In this document: one piece after another, positions 37,718-45,077 of the stretch
Numbering within the stretch: position 1 is the first letter of the stretch
Layout of the letters: every line of letters begins with the position of its first letter
The notes under the pieces: model-generated
Told to the model about the DNA's origin: nothing
The model's database searches: none
Seen by the model: the letters and a program-made list of their open reading frames with translations, nothing else
From: Actinomadura mexicana
GTDB lineage: Bacteria; Actinomycetota; Actinomycetes; Streptosporangiales; Streptosporangiaceae
Assembly (NCBI RefSeq): GCF_900188105.1
Contig: NZ_FZNP01000022.1
Coordinates: forward strand, 54,690-118,689
Length of the DNA: 64,000 nucleotides
Direction: 5' to 3'
Program-made: the position numbers and the translations under genes

Positions 37718-38989
37718 ATGCACTGGCCCGATCACGCCATCTGGTGGCACGTCTATCCCCTCGGCTTCGTCGGCGCCGAACCTGGGGCCGCCGCCGCGCC
37801 GGAGCCGCGGCTCGGACGGATCGCCGGCTGGCTCGACCATCTCGTCGGCCTCGGCTGCAACGGCCTCGCGCTCGGCCCGGTGTTCGCGTCCGAGACGCAC
37901 GGCTACGACACCGTCGACCACTACCGGGTCGATCCCCGGCTCGGCGGCGAGGACGACCTGCGGCGGCTGGTCGACGAGGCGTCCGGCAAGGGCGTCCGCG
38001 TGCTGCTCGACGGCGTCTTCAACCACGTGGGGCGCGGTTTCGTCCCCTTCGCCGATGTCGCCGCCAAGGGCGACGCCTCCGCCTACAGGAAGTGGTTCCA
38101 TGCCGACCTGCGCACGTTCGAGGGCCACGACCGGCTCGTCACCCTGAACCACGCCGAACCCGAGGTCGCCGACTACGTCACCGACGTCATGACCCACTGG
38201 CTGGAGCGCGGCATAGACGGATGGCGCCTCGACGCCGCCTACGCCGTCCCACTGGACTTCTGGCGGCTGGTCACAGACCGCGTCCGCGCCCGCTTTCCCG
38301 ATGCCTGGCTCGTCGGCGAGGTCATCCACGGCGACTACGCGCGCCTTGTGGAACAGACGGGATTCGACTCCGTCACCCAGTACGAGCTGTGGAAGGCCAT
38401 CTGGAGCTCACTGAACGACCGGAACTTCTTCGAACTCGCCCACGCGCTGGAACGCCACAACGGGATGCTGGCCAAGTTCGCCCCGCAGACCTTCCTCGGC
38501 AATCACGACGTGACCCGCATCGCCACCCGGCTGACCGAACGACGCGATCTGGCCCACGCACTCGTGCTCCTGATGACCGTCGGCGGCGTCCCGTCCATCT
38601 ACGCGGGGGACGAGTTCGCCTTCGAAGGCGTCAAGGAGGAGCGCGAGGGCGGAGACGACGCCATACGGCCGCCGTTCCCCGCCCGCCCCGGCGAGGTTCC
38701 CGGTCACGGCGGCGCCCACCACCGGCTTCATCAGGACCTGATCGGCGTGAGACGGCGCCATCCGTGGCTCGTCCGGGCACGGACCACGGCGGCCACCTTG
38801 ACCAACACCGCCTTCTCCTACACCGTGGAGGACGGTCCGGAGCGGCTGGGAGTCGTCCTGAACGCGGGCGAGGAGCCCGCGAAGGTGGGTCTGCCCGCCG
38901 CCGGCTGGACGTGCGTGGCCGGTGACGCGGCGTTCACGGGCGACGGCGCCGTCGTCCCGCCCTCCGGATGGGCGATCGCCGAACCATGA
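37718..38989 (+). CDS. GH13 alpha-amylase-family enzyme
   Basis: 423 aa, with no signal peptide, so probably cytoplasmic. Conserved regions of the (beta/alpha)8 barrel: LLDGVFNHVGRG (region I), GIDGWRLDAAYAVP with nucleophile D172 (II), LVGEVIHGDY with acid/base E201 (III), FLGNHDVTRI with D264 (IV). A short C-terminal beta domain follows. It would hydrolyse or transfer alpha-glucosidic bonds, probably on a small maltooligosaccharide or trehalose-related substrate. ATG 37718 has GGGAGGGG 3-4 bases upstream. The stop lies inside the ATGACATTCGTCAT palindrome of the next operon. Confidence 0.9.
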   Translation: MHWPDHAIWWHVYPLGFVGAEPGAAAAPEPRLGRIAGWLDHLVGLGCNGLALGPVFASETHGYDTVDHYRVDPRLGGEDDLRRLVDEASGKGVRVLLDGVFNHVGRGFVPFADVAAKGDASAYRKWFHADLRTFEGHDRLVTLNHAEPEVADYVTDVMTHWLERGIDGWRLDAAYAVPLDFWRLVTDRVRARFPDAWLVGEVIHGDYARLVEQTGFDSVTQYELWKAIWSSLNDRNFFELAHALERHNGMLAKFAPQTFLGNHDVTRIATRLTERRDLAHALVLLMTVGGVPSIYAGDEFAFEGVKEEREGGDDAIRPPFPARPGEVPGHGGAHHRLHQDLIGVRRRHPWLVRARTTAATLTNTAFSYTVEDGPERLGVVLNAGEEPAKVGLPAAGWTCVAGDAAFTGDGAVVPPSGWAIAEP

Positions 38990-39000
38990 CATTCGTCATG
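38985..39000. promoter_or_regulatory. palindrome CATGAC-ATTC-GTCATG, candidate DesR-like operator
   Basis: A perfect 6-bp inverted repeat around ATTC, overlapping the stop of the GH13 gene and 72 bases before the ABC ATPase start. Its core GACATTCGTC is shared with 4951-4960 before the other DesK/DesR-like system (read on the opposite strand). Confidence 0.55.
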
Positions 39001-39071
39001 GGGCACCCCTGAGAACTTCATGATCGTTTCCTGACGTCCGTGACTGCACGCCCGCGCGGACGCCGGGCAGC

Positions 39072-39725
39072 ATGGAGTCCATGAAGGCACCCGTGATCGA
39101 GGTACGCGACCTGGACCTGAACGAGGCCGTGCGCAACGTCTCGTTCACCGTGGCGCAGGGCGAGGTCTACGCGCTGCTGGGCCGCTACGGCTCCGGCAAG
39201 ACGGCCCTCCTGGAGATCCTCGCGGGACTGCGGCGGCCCGCCGGCGGAACCGTCCGGCTTCGCGGCGCCGACCCCTACACCGATCGGGACGCCGCGCGCG
39301 CCGCCGCCGTCTGGCGCGACGGCGGCCTCTTCCCGGGGCTGACCGTCGCCGAGGTGGTCGACACCTGGCGGCGCTGGACCCTCGACCCGCTCACCCGCGA
39401 CGAGGCGCTGCGCCTGGTCGGCCTCACCCGGCTCGCCGACGTGCCGTTCGAGCGGCTGACCGCGGGGCGGCGGCGCATGCTCGACCTGGCGCTGGCCCTG
39501 GTCGGACGGTCGGACGTGCTCGTCCTGGACGAGCCCACCGCCGGGCTCGACGGCGGCGCCGCACGCGAGGTGTGGTCGGTCCTGGCGAGGCTGGCCGAGG
39601 ACGGGGCCGCCGTGGTGGTCACGACCCGCGACCCCGACGAGGCGTGCCGCGCCGACCGGGTCGGGATCCTGGACGAGGGCCGCCCGGCCACCGGGCGGGA
39701 CGCCGCCCGCCTCCGCGCCGCCTGA
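39072..39725 (+). CDS. ABC transporter ATP-binding protein, atypical signature
   Basis: 217 aa. Walker A LGRYGSGKTALLE near 36-48 and Walker B DVLVLDEPTAGLDG are intact, but the ABC signature reads LTAGRRRMLDLAL instead of LSGGQxQR, and the switch region is VTTRDPDEA with no His. No permease is adjacent: the next genes encode a kinase and regulator. It may act with a distant permease, as a sensor of transport flux like BceAB-type modules, or be non-transporting. ATG 39072 is used; ATG 39081 is an alternative. No clear ribosome site. Confidence 0.85.
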   Translation: MESMKAPVIEVRDLDLNEAVRNVSFTVAQGEVYALLGRYGSGKTALLEILAGLRRPAGGTVRLRGADPYTDRDAARAAAVWRDGGLFPGLTVAEVVDTWRRWTLDPLTRDEALRLVGLTRLADVPFERLTAGRRRMLDLALALVGRSDVLVLDEPTAGLDGGAAREVWSVLARLAEDGAAVVVTTRDPDEACRADRVGILDEGRPATGRDAARLRAA

Positions 39726-39764
39726 GCCCCCGCGCCCCCCTTGACGGCCGCATACGCTGGGCGC

Positions 39765-40892
39765 GTGCAGCCCAGGATCCCCCGTCCCACCGTCATCGCC
39801 GCGATCATCGTGGGGATGACGGTGCTGACGCTGGCGGGGTTCCTGCTGCCGGCGCTCTGGTACGAGTTCGTCGACCGGCGGGACGCCGGACGCCTGATCC
39901 CGGCCCTCCTCGGGACCGGCGCCGCCTTCGCCCTCTACGCCCGCCTCCTCTGGCAGAACCTGATGCGCCGCACCGCCCCCGCGCACAGGCTCGGGCTCGC
40001 CGCGATCGCGGCGATCTGCTGGGTGCTGCCGCCGCTGCTCGACACCGGTCAGGGCTGGGGGAACGCGCTCCTGGTCCCCGCCGGGCTGATCGCCGTCGTG
40101 CTTCCGGTGCGCGAGGCGATCGCCGTGACCGCGGCGGTGACCGTCCTGACCCCCGTCTACGGCGTGCTCCTCGGGCTCCCCGCGCTGACCGTCCTCTACG
40201 AGGTGACGGGCGTGCCGCTCGGCGCCTTCTCCGGATACGTCACGGTCTGGCTGTTCCACGTCGTCCAGGAGCTCCGGGAGGCGCGCGCGGAGCTGGCCCG
40301 GTCCGCGGTGGGGGAGGAGCGCCTCCGGTTCGCCCGCGACCTGCACGACGTCCTCGGCCACAGCCTCCAGGCCGTCGCGCTGCGCGCCGAGGTGGCCGAA
40401 CGGTTCGTCGAACGCGACGACGGCCGCGTCCGCAAGGAGCTGACCGAGATCCAGACGATGGCGCGGGACGCGGTGCGGGACGTGCGCGAGGTCGTCCGCG
40501 GCTACCGCGCCACGTCCCTGCGCACCGAGCTGGACGGCATGTCCGCCGTCCTGCGCGCCGCCGGGATCCGCTGCGAGCGCCCCGAGGTGTCGCCGGAGCT
40601 GCCCGCCCACGTCCACGAGCCGCTCGGCTGGGTCGCCCGCGAGGCCGCCACCAACCTCCTGCGGCACTCCAGCGCCACCTGGTGCGAGATCACGCTCCGG
40701 GCCGGCCGCGACCGCGTCCGGCTGGAGATCGTCAACGACGGCGCGGCGCGTCGCGCCGCGGGGGACGCCGGCAGCGGCCTGGCCGGGCTCGCCGAACGGA
40801 TCACGGCCGCCGGCGGCGTCTTCCACGCGGGCCCCGCGGGCGACGGGACGTTCCGGGTGACGGCCGCCGTCCCCGCGAAGGGAGACGCATGA
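39765..40892 (+). CDS. DesK-like sensor histidine kinase
   Basis: 375 aa. Five or six membrane segments between 10 and 170 (TVIAAIIVGMTVLTLAGFLLP, LGLAAIAAICWVLPPLL, LLVPAGLIAVVLP, VTAAVTVLTPVYGVLLGLP). HisKA_3 with H194 in FARDLHDVLGHSLQ, HATPase with REAATNLLRHSSA and GSGLAGLAERI. GTG 39765 follows TACGCT and exactly 6 bases, so it may also be transcribed separately as a leaderless mRNA. It overlaps the regulator by ATGA. Confidence 0.92.
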   Translation: MQPRIPRPTVIAAIIVGMTVLTLAGFLLPALWYEFVDRRDAGRLIPALLGTGAAFALYARLLWQNLMRRTAPAHRLGLAAIAAICWVLPPLLDTGQGWGNALLVPAGLIAVVLPVREAIAVTAAVTVLTPVYGVLLGLPALTVLYEVTGVPLGAFSGYVTVWLFHVVQELREARAELARSAVGEERLRFARDLHDVLGHSLQAVALRAEVAERFVERDDGRVRKELTEIQTMARDAVRDVREVVRGYRATSLRTELDGMSAVLRAAGIRCERPEVSPELPAHVHEPLGWVAREAATNLLRHSSATWCEITLRAGRDRVRLEIVNDGAARRAAGDAGSGLAGLAERITAAGGVFHAGPAGDGTFRVTAAVPAKGDA

Positions 40893-41494
40893 TCCGCGTG
40901 CTGCTGGCCGACGACCACCTCCTGATCAGGGAGGCGCTCGTCCTGCTGCTGGAGACCGAGGACGGCATCGAGGTCGCCGCCGACGTCGGGCGCGGCGATG
41001 AGGCCGTCGAGCGCGCCCTCGCCCTCGGGCCCGACGTCGCCGTCCTCGACATCGACATGCCGGGACTGGACGGCCTCGCCGCGGCCGAGCGGCTGTCCCG
41101 CGAGCTGCCCGCCTGCCGCCTGGTGATCGTGACCGCGCACGGCCGCCCCGGCAACCTGCGCCGCGCCATGGCCGCCGGCGTCCGCGGCTTCCTCGGCAAG
41201 GACGCCCCCGGCCGCCGGCTCGCCCAGGTCATCCGGCAGGTCGCCGCGGGCGCCCGCTACATCGACCCCCAGCTCGCCGCCGACGCCCTCGCCGCCGAGG
41301 AGTGCCCCCTCACCCCGCGCGAACTCGACACCCTCCGCGCCGCCGCCGACGGCGCCCCCGTCTCCCGCATCGCGCGCACCCTGGGCCTCTCCGAGGGCAC
41401 CGTCCGCAACTACCTCTCCGCCGCCGTCACCAAACTGGGCGCCGACAACCGCCACACCGCCGCCCGCACCGCGGAAGATCTCGGATGGCTGTAG
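40889..41494 (+). CDS. DesR-like response regulator
   Basis: 201 aa. Receiver with DD at 8-9, phospho-acceptor D54 (AVLDIDMPG) and K in FLGKDAP; LuxR-type helix-turn-helix LTPRELDTLRAAADG with SEGTVRNYLSAAVTKLG. It is the closest relative in the window of the regulator at 3065-3679, and both systems carry a GACATTCGTC repeat upstream. ATG 40889 overlaps the kinase stop and has GGGAGA at 4 bases. It converges on the methyltransferase gene with 11 bases between. Confidence 0.94.
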   Translation: MIRVLLADDHLLIREALVLLLETEDGIEVAADVGRGDEAVERALALGPDVAVLDIDMPGLDGLAAAERLSRELPACRLVIVTAHGRPGNLRRAMAAGVRGFLGKDAPGRRLAQVIRQVAAGARYIDPQLAADALAAEECPLTPRELDTLRAAADGAPVSRIARTLGLSEGTVRNYLSAAVTKLGADNRHTAARTAEDLGWL

Positions 41495-41505
41495 CGCCCG
41501 GCGGA

Positions 41506-42195
41506 TCAGCGCCGGGCCAGCACCAGGGAGCCTCGTTTCGTCACCGGGAGGGGGGTGCGCAGGCGGGTGGCGGCCTCGGCGGCCTGCGGGCGGGGGACCT
41601 GGCGGGCGACCAGGTAGTCGCGGACGGCGGCCTGGTCGGGGAGGGTGAGCAGGGGGGCGTCCCAGCGCTCCACCTCGACCTCGCCGAAGACCTCGCCGAC
41701 GCGGGCCGGGGCCTCCTCGGCGTCGAACGTGGTCGGCTCGGGGCGCCACACCGGCGACAGCTCGGGGCTGTCGGTCCGGCAGATCGCGGTGACCAGGAGC
41801 AGGCCCCCCGGGGCGAGGACGCGGCGGGCCTCGCGCAGCGCCCGGCCGGGGTCGCCCAGTTGCGGGAGCAGGTTCACGGCCACGGCGGCGCCGAACGTCC
41901 CGTCCCGGAACGGCAGGCGCAGCGCGTCCGCCCGCAGGCGCGGCGCCGGGTGGGCGGTCACGAGCTCGGCGGAGACGTCCAGCCCGACGAGCCGGAACGG
42001 CGGCGGGTGGGGGAGGGCGTCGCTGAGGCCGCCCTCCCCGCAGCCGATGTCCAGGACGCGGGAGGCGCCCGAGCCCAGCAGCTTGAAGGCGATGTGGTCG
42101 TGCAGGCTCCGCGCCCCGATCAGGTACTTCCTGGTGACCCTGGCGGCGAGACGGAAGCGTTCAGGGCCGGAGTCGCGATCGGGTGTGAGGGCCAT
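41506..42195 (-). CDS. SAM-dependent methyltransferase
   Basis: 229 aa. Class I methyltransferase motifs: I VLDIGCGEGGLSDAL, II FRLVGLDVSAELV, a DALRLPFRDGTFGAAVAVNLLPQL block and a post-motif REARRVLAPGGLLLVTAI. The C-terminal half is family-variable and no substrate can be read. ATG 42195 follows CAGACT by 6 bases, possibly leaderless. The nearest neighbour upstream is the SDR gene, 38 bases away on the same strand, so cotranscription is possible. Confidence 0.88.
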   Translation of the reverse strand: MALTPDRDSGPERFRLAARVTRKYLIGARSLHDHIAFKLLGSGASRVLDIGCGEGGLSDALPHPPPFRLVGLDVSAELVTAHPAPRLRADALRLPFRDGTFGAAVAVNLLPQLGDPGRALREARRVLAPGGLLLVTAICRTDSPELSPVWRPEPTTFDAEEAPARVGEVFGEVEVERWDAPLLTLPDQAAVRDYLVARQVPRPQAAEAATRLRTPLPVTKRGSLVLARR

Positions 42196-42233
42196 GCCGG
42201 GAGTCTGCCCGGTGTACCGCCCGGAAAGCGTCG

Positions 42234-42980
42234 TCAGGCGGTGACGCCTCCGTCGACGACCAGGTCGTGGCCGACCACGTGGGACGAGGCGTCCGAGGCC
42301 AGCCACAGGATGGTCTCGGCCACCTCGGCGGTGTCGGCCACACGGCCCGACGGCGTGGCGCGCATCCGCTCGGCGCGCCCGGCGGGCGTCTCGCCGGGGT
42401 GCAGCGACATCGGCGTGTCGGTGGCCCCCGGGCTGACGGCGTTCACGCGGACGCCGTCGGCGACGTGGTCGAGCGCGGCGGTGCGGGTGAGGACGCTGAC
42501 CGCCGCCTTGGACGCCGCGTACGCCGCGAGGCCGGGGCGGCGCCCGTGCGCGCCGATGTTGGACGAGACGTTGACGATCGCCCCTCCGCCGTGGGCGCGC
42601 ATGTGGGCGATCTCGTGCTTCATCGACAGGAACACGCCGGTCAGGTTCACCGCCAGGACCTCGTCCCAGGCGGCGGCGTCGACGTCGGCGACGGGTCCCG
42701 CGGCGCCGAAGATCCCGGCGTTGTTGACGGCGACGTGGAGGCCGCCGTGGCGGCCCGCGACCGCCTCGACCATCCCGGCGGCCGACGCGGGGTCGGACAC
42801 GTCCGCGACGACATGGTCGGCCCGGCCGGGGCCGATCTCCTTCACCGCCCCGGCCAGCGCCGCCGCGTCGCGTCCGGCCAGGACGACGGTGGCGCCCTGC
42901 CGGGCGAAGGCGTGGGCGGTGGCGCGGCCGATGCCGCCGGCGCCGCCGGTGATGAGGACGATCTTGCCGTCGAATCGCAC
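42234..42980 (-). CDS. short-chain dehydrogenase/reductase (SDR)
   Basis: 248 aa, classical SDR. NAD(P) motif TGGAGGIGRATA, VNNAGIFG (NNAG), catalytic Ser in IVNVSSNIG, YAASK (Tyr-x-x-x-Lys), PGATDTPM, and a C-terminal VVDGG. It reduces or oxidises an unknown alcohol/ketone. GTG 42980 has GGGAG at 5 bases. It lies downstream of a TetR gene on the same strand but behind a terminator-like hairpin, and its own promoter region contains GATCGATCGGTC, matching the tetR promoter site, so the TetR protein probably represses it. Confidence 0.92.
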   Translation of the reverse strand: MRFDGKIVLITGGAGGIGRATAHAFARQGATVVLAGRDAAALAGAVKEIGPGRADHVVADVSDPASAAGMVEAVAGRHGGLHVAVNNAGIFGAAGPVADVDAAAWDEVLAVNLTGVFLSMKHEIAHMRAHGGGAIVNVSSNIGAHGRRPGLAAYAASKAAVSVLTRTAALDHVADGVRVNAVSPGATDTPMSLHPGETPAGRAERMRATPSGRVADTAEVAETILWLASDASSHVVGHDLVVDGGVTA

Positions 42981-42999
42981 GTGAGCTCCCAAAATATTG

Positions 43000-43011
43000 G
43001 ATCGATCGGTC
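43000..43011 (-). promoter_or_regulatory. GATCGATCGGTC site before the SDR gene, candidate TetR operator
   Basis: This 12-mer lies 20 bases upstream of the SDR start. It matches GAACGAACGGTC in the tetR promoter (43665-43676) at 10 of 12 positions, giving a shared GAWCGAWCGGTC. Confidence 0.5.
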
Positions 43012-43031
43012 TTAAATAAGGGGCGAAAGAA

Positions 43032-43051
43032 GCCCCACCGGGAGGCGGGGC
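43032..43051 (-). terminator. hairpin after tetR
   Basis: GCCCCACC / GGCGGGGC with one mismatch and GGGA loop. On the minus strand it is followed by TTCTTTC, so it should end tetR transcripts 8 bases after the stop, separating tetR from the SDR gene. Confidence 0.6.
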
Positions 43052-43059
43052 GGGTCCGG

Positions 43060-43641
43060 TCAGGTGAAGAGGGCGGCGGCCTGGCGGGTCGCGTCGCGGA
43101 GGCGGTGGTCGTCGGCGGGGGCGCGGCCGAGGACGCGCATGCCCTGGAAGAGGACGAGCAGGAGGCGGGCCAGCGCGCGGGGGTCCTTGTCCGGGGACAG
43201 TTCGCCCTGGGCCCGCGCCCGGGTCAGTGCCGTGGTGAGCGCGGCCTCCAGGAAGTTCCAGCTCGCCTCGACCAGGCGCGCGGCCTCGGCGTCGCGCGCG
43301 GCCAGCTCGACCGCGGTGTTCACCACGAGGCAGCCGAGCCGGGGCCGGCCGTGCGCCGACTCCTCGGCGTAGCGCTCGATCAGCGTACGGACCGCCGGCA
43401 GCACGGGCCCGGGCTGAGACAGCGCCTCGGCGATCTTCGGGTCGGTGTCGCGGAGGTAGCGTTCCAGGGCCTTCAGGTACAGCTCGCGCTTGCCGCCGAA
43501 CGTGGCGTAGACGCTGGCCCGCGCGATGCCGAGGTGCGCCACGAGGTCGGCCATGGAGGTCGCCTCGTACCCGCGCTCCCAGAACAGCTCCAGCGCGCGC
43601 CGCAGCGCGGCGTCCGGATCGAACTCCTTCGTCCGTGCCAT
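43060..43641 (-). CDS. TetR/AcrR-family transcriptional regulator
   Basis: 193 aa. N-terminal helix-turn-helix is typical (ALELFWERGYEATSMADLVAHLGIARASVYATFGGKRELY, split: first helix 12-22, recognition helix 38-46). The C-terminal ligand domain carries GCLVVNTAVELAARDAE. ATG 43641 sits 7 bases after TATCGT, with TTGACC 18 bases further, an almost consensus promoter giving a leaderless mRNA. The motif GAACGAACGGTC overlaps the -35 box, so autorepression is likely. The probable target is the neighbouring SDR gene. Confidence 0.93.
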   Translation of the reverse strand: MARTKEFDPDAALRRALELFWERGYEATSMADLVAHLGIARASVYATFGGKRELYLKALERYLRDTDPKIAEALSQPGPVLPAVRTLIERYAEESAHGRPRLGCLVVNTAVELAARDAEAARLVEASWNFLEAALTTALTRARAQGELSPDKDPRALARLLLVLFQGMRVLGRAPADDHRLRDATRQAAALFT

Positions 43642-43648
43642 GGGGACG

Positions 43649-43678
43649 ACGATAGGCGTTTCAAGAACGAACGGTCAA
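43649..43678 (-). promoter_or_regulatory. tetR promoter with overlapping operator
   Basis: On the minus strand: TTGACC, 18-base spacer, TATCGT, 7 bases, ATG. GAACGAACGGTC (43665-43676) overlaps the -35 box and spacer and resembles the site before the SDR gene. Confidence 0.65.
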
Positions 43679-43681
43679 ATA

Positions 43682-44251
43682 TCAGGCCTGCGACGCCACC
43701 GGGACGGACGGGTGGTCCAGGTCCATGACGGCCAGCACCGCGCCGTCGGAGGCGAGCGCCTCCACGACCGGCCCCCGGCGGGCGCCCCAGACCACGACGA
43801 CGTGCCCGTGCTCGGGGACGTCCAGGATCCGCTTGCCGACCCGCACCCGCGCGACCTCGGAGGAGACCCGCAGCCGCGCCTCGTTCACCCACTTGGCGCC
43901 CCACGGCAGCAGCCGGTTGGCGTTGCGCACCGTCCGGCCCGACCCGTACTTGAGCAGGTAGCGCCCCATCTCGCCGGACGAGCGGCGCGCCAGCGGCTCG
44001 TCGGGGGCCGACCCGCCCGCGCCGCCCAGCTCCATCCACTCGCCGTCGCGGCGATGGAACGTCCAGCCCTCGATGAACGAGGACGCGGAGTCCCCCCACT
44101 GGTACAGGAACGTGACAACGGCGATGTCGCCGTCCCTGTCGAGCCCGAGCGGAAGGTAGTCCCGGCCTTCGGCGAAGGCGGCGGGAGCGGGGACGGGGAG
44201 GCCGTCCCGGAGGAGCCGCAGGCACTCCTCGTGCACCTCGTGGTCGTTCAT
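43682..44251 (-). CDS. conserved hypothetical protein (189 aa)
   Basis: No family recognised. Soluble, alpha/beta, rich in acidic and aromatic residues: DIAVVTFLYQWGDSASSFIEGWTFHRRDGEWMELGG in segments, then RVRVGKRILDVPEHGHVVVVWG. The WTFHRRDGEW block looks like a beta-hairpin used in small binding domains. ATG 44251 has AGAGG at 8 bases. A CCTC-rich hairpin terminator of the upstream gene separates it from the membrane protein. Confidence 0.7.
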   Translation of the reverse strand: MNDHEVHEECLRLLRDGLPVPAPAAFAEGRDYLPLGLDRDGDIAVVTFLYQWGDSASSFIEGWTFHRRDGEWMELGGAGGSAPDEPLARRSSGEMGRYLLKYGSGRTVRNANRLLPWGAKWVNEARLRVSSEVARVRVGKRILDVPEHGHVVVVWGARRGPVVEALASDGAVLAVMDLDHPSVPVASQA

Positions 44252-44285
44252 GATGGGGGACCTCTGATCGTGCAGGCAGGACAAA

Positions 44286-44307
44286 GGGCCCTCCCGCGAG
44301 AGGGCCC
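44286..44307 (-). terminator. terminator after the four-helix membrane protein gene
   Basis: A perfect 8-bp stem GGGCCCTC / GAGGGCCC with a 6-base loop; on the minus strand it is followed by TTTGT, a normal intrinsic terminator for the gene ending at 44346. Confidence 0.75.
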
Positions 44308-44345
44308 CACGTGGCATTCACTCTAGAGGTCCGGCTCGTCTGGTT

Positions 44346-44897
44346 TCACCCGTCTGACGTACTCCCGACAAGCCTTTGCCATCTGTCCTTCACCTCATGG
44401 TCGACCACCGGTCCGCGGGGCCGGAACGCCCGCGCGGCCAGGGCGGCGCACAGTGCGGCCAGCGGTAGTTCCACCCCCGCGGCCAGGGCGATCGCCACCG
44501 CCCGCTCCGCGCCGGGCGCGGCGGTCATCACGTCGAACCAGGCGTCGACGGCCAGCAGCGCCCCGGCCGCGGCGGCGCCCAGGCCGTGGCGCGGATCGCG
44601 GCGGACGAGCAGGACGCCGGTGCCGAGCAGGGCGGCGGCCTCCATCGCGTCCAGCCCCACCCAGGCGGCGGACCAGTTCGACACCGTGGCGGTGGACGGC
44701 AGGGTGGCGGCGAGCGACCACATCCAGGGCACCAGCGCCGCGGCGCCCCCGACGAACGCCCAGCCGAGCCGCCGGCCTCCCCCCGTCCGTCGCGCGACGG
44801 GGCCGGGCGGCCCGTACCGTCCGGAACGAGGACGGCGCCGGACGGCGACCGCGGAACGGGACGAGGGGGGACCGGGACGGGTGACGACGGCGACCAT
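44346..44897 (-). CDS. four-helix membrane protein of unknown function
   Basis: 183 aa. A basic N-terminal tail of about 45 residues, then four hydrophobic segments (LGWAFVGGAAALVPWMWSLA; AMEAAALLGTGVLLV; AAAGALLAVDAWFDVMTA; AIALAAGVELPLAALCAALAARAF in part) and a short C-terminus. The AWFDVMTA segment is distinctive. No transporter family recognised. ATG 44897 has AGGAG at 5 bases. It is divergent from the kinase gene at 45078 across a 7-bp inverted repeat. Confidence 0.72.
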   Translation of the reverse strand: MVAVVTRPGPPSSRSAVAVRRRPRSGRYGPPGPVARRTGGGRRLGWAFVGGAAALVPWMWSLAATLPSTATVSNWSAAWVGLDAMEAAALLGTGVLLVRRDPRHGLGAAAAGALLAVDAWFDVMTAAPGAERAVAIALAAGVELPLAALCAALAARAFRPRGPVVDHEVKDRWQRLVGSTSDG

Positions 44898-44925
44898 GGG
44901 AACTCCTGCGGACGGTGATCGGTGC

Positions 44926-44944
44926 GCATCCGCTGCCCGGATGC
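44926..44944. promoter_or_regulatory. inverted repeat GCATCCG-N5-CGGATGC in a divergent promoter
   Basis: A perfect 7-bp inverted repeat in the 180-bp gap between the membrane-protein gene (left) and the kinase-regulator operon (right). Candidate operator; regulator unknown. Confidence 0.42.
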
Positions 44945-45077
44945 ATGACCGAAGCCTCTCCGGAACCCCGCGCACGATCAGTAGCGCACCCTTCCGACCC
45001 GGGGTGGCACTGGGTTCACCCCCGGCCCTGCACCCTGGTTCATGGCGGCGCCCGAAGTGGGGCAATACGGTTTCCCC

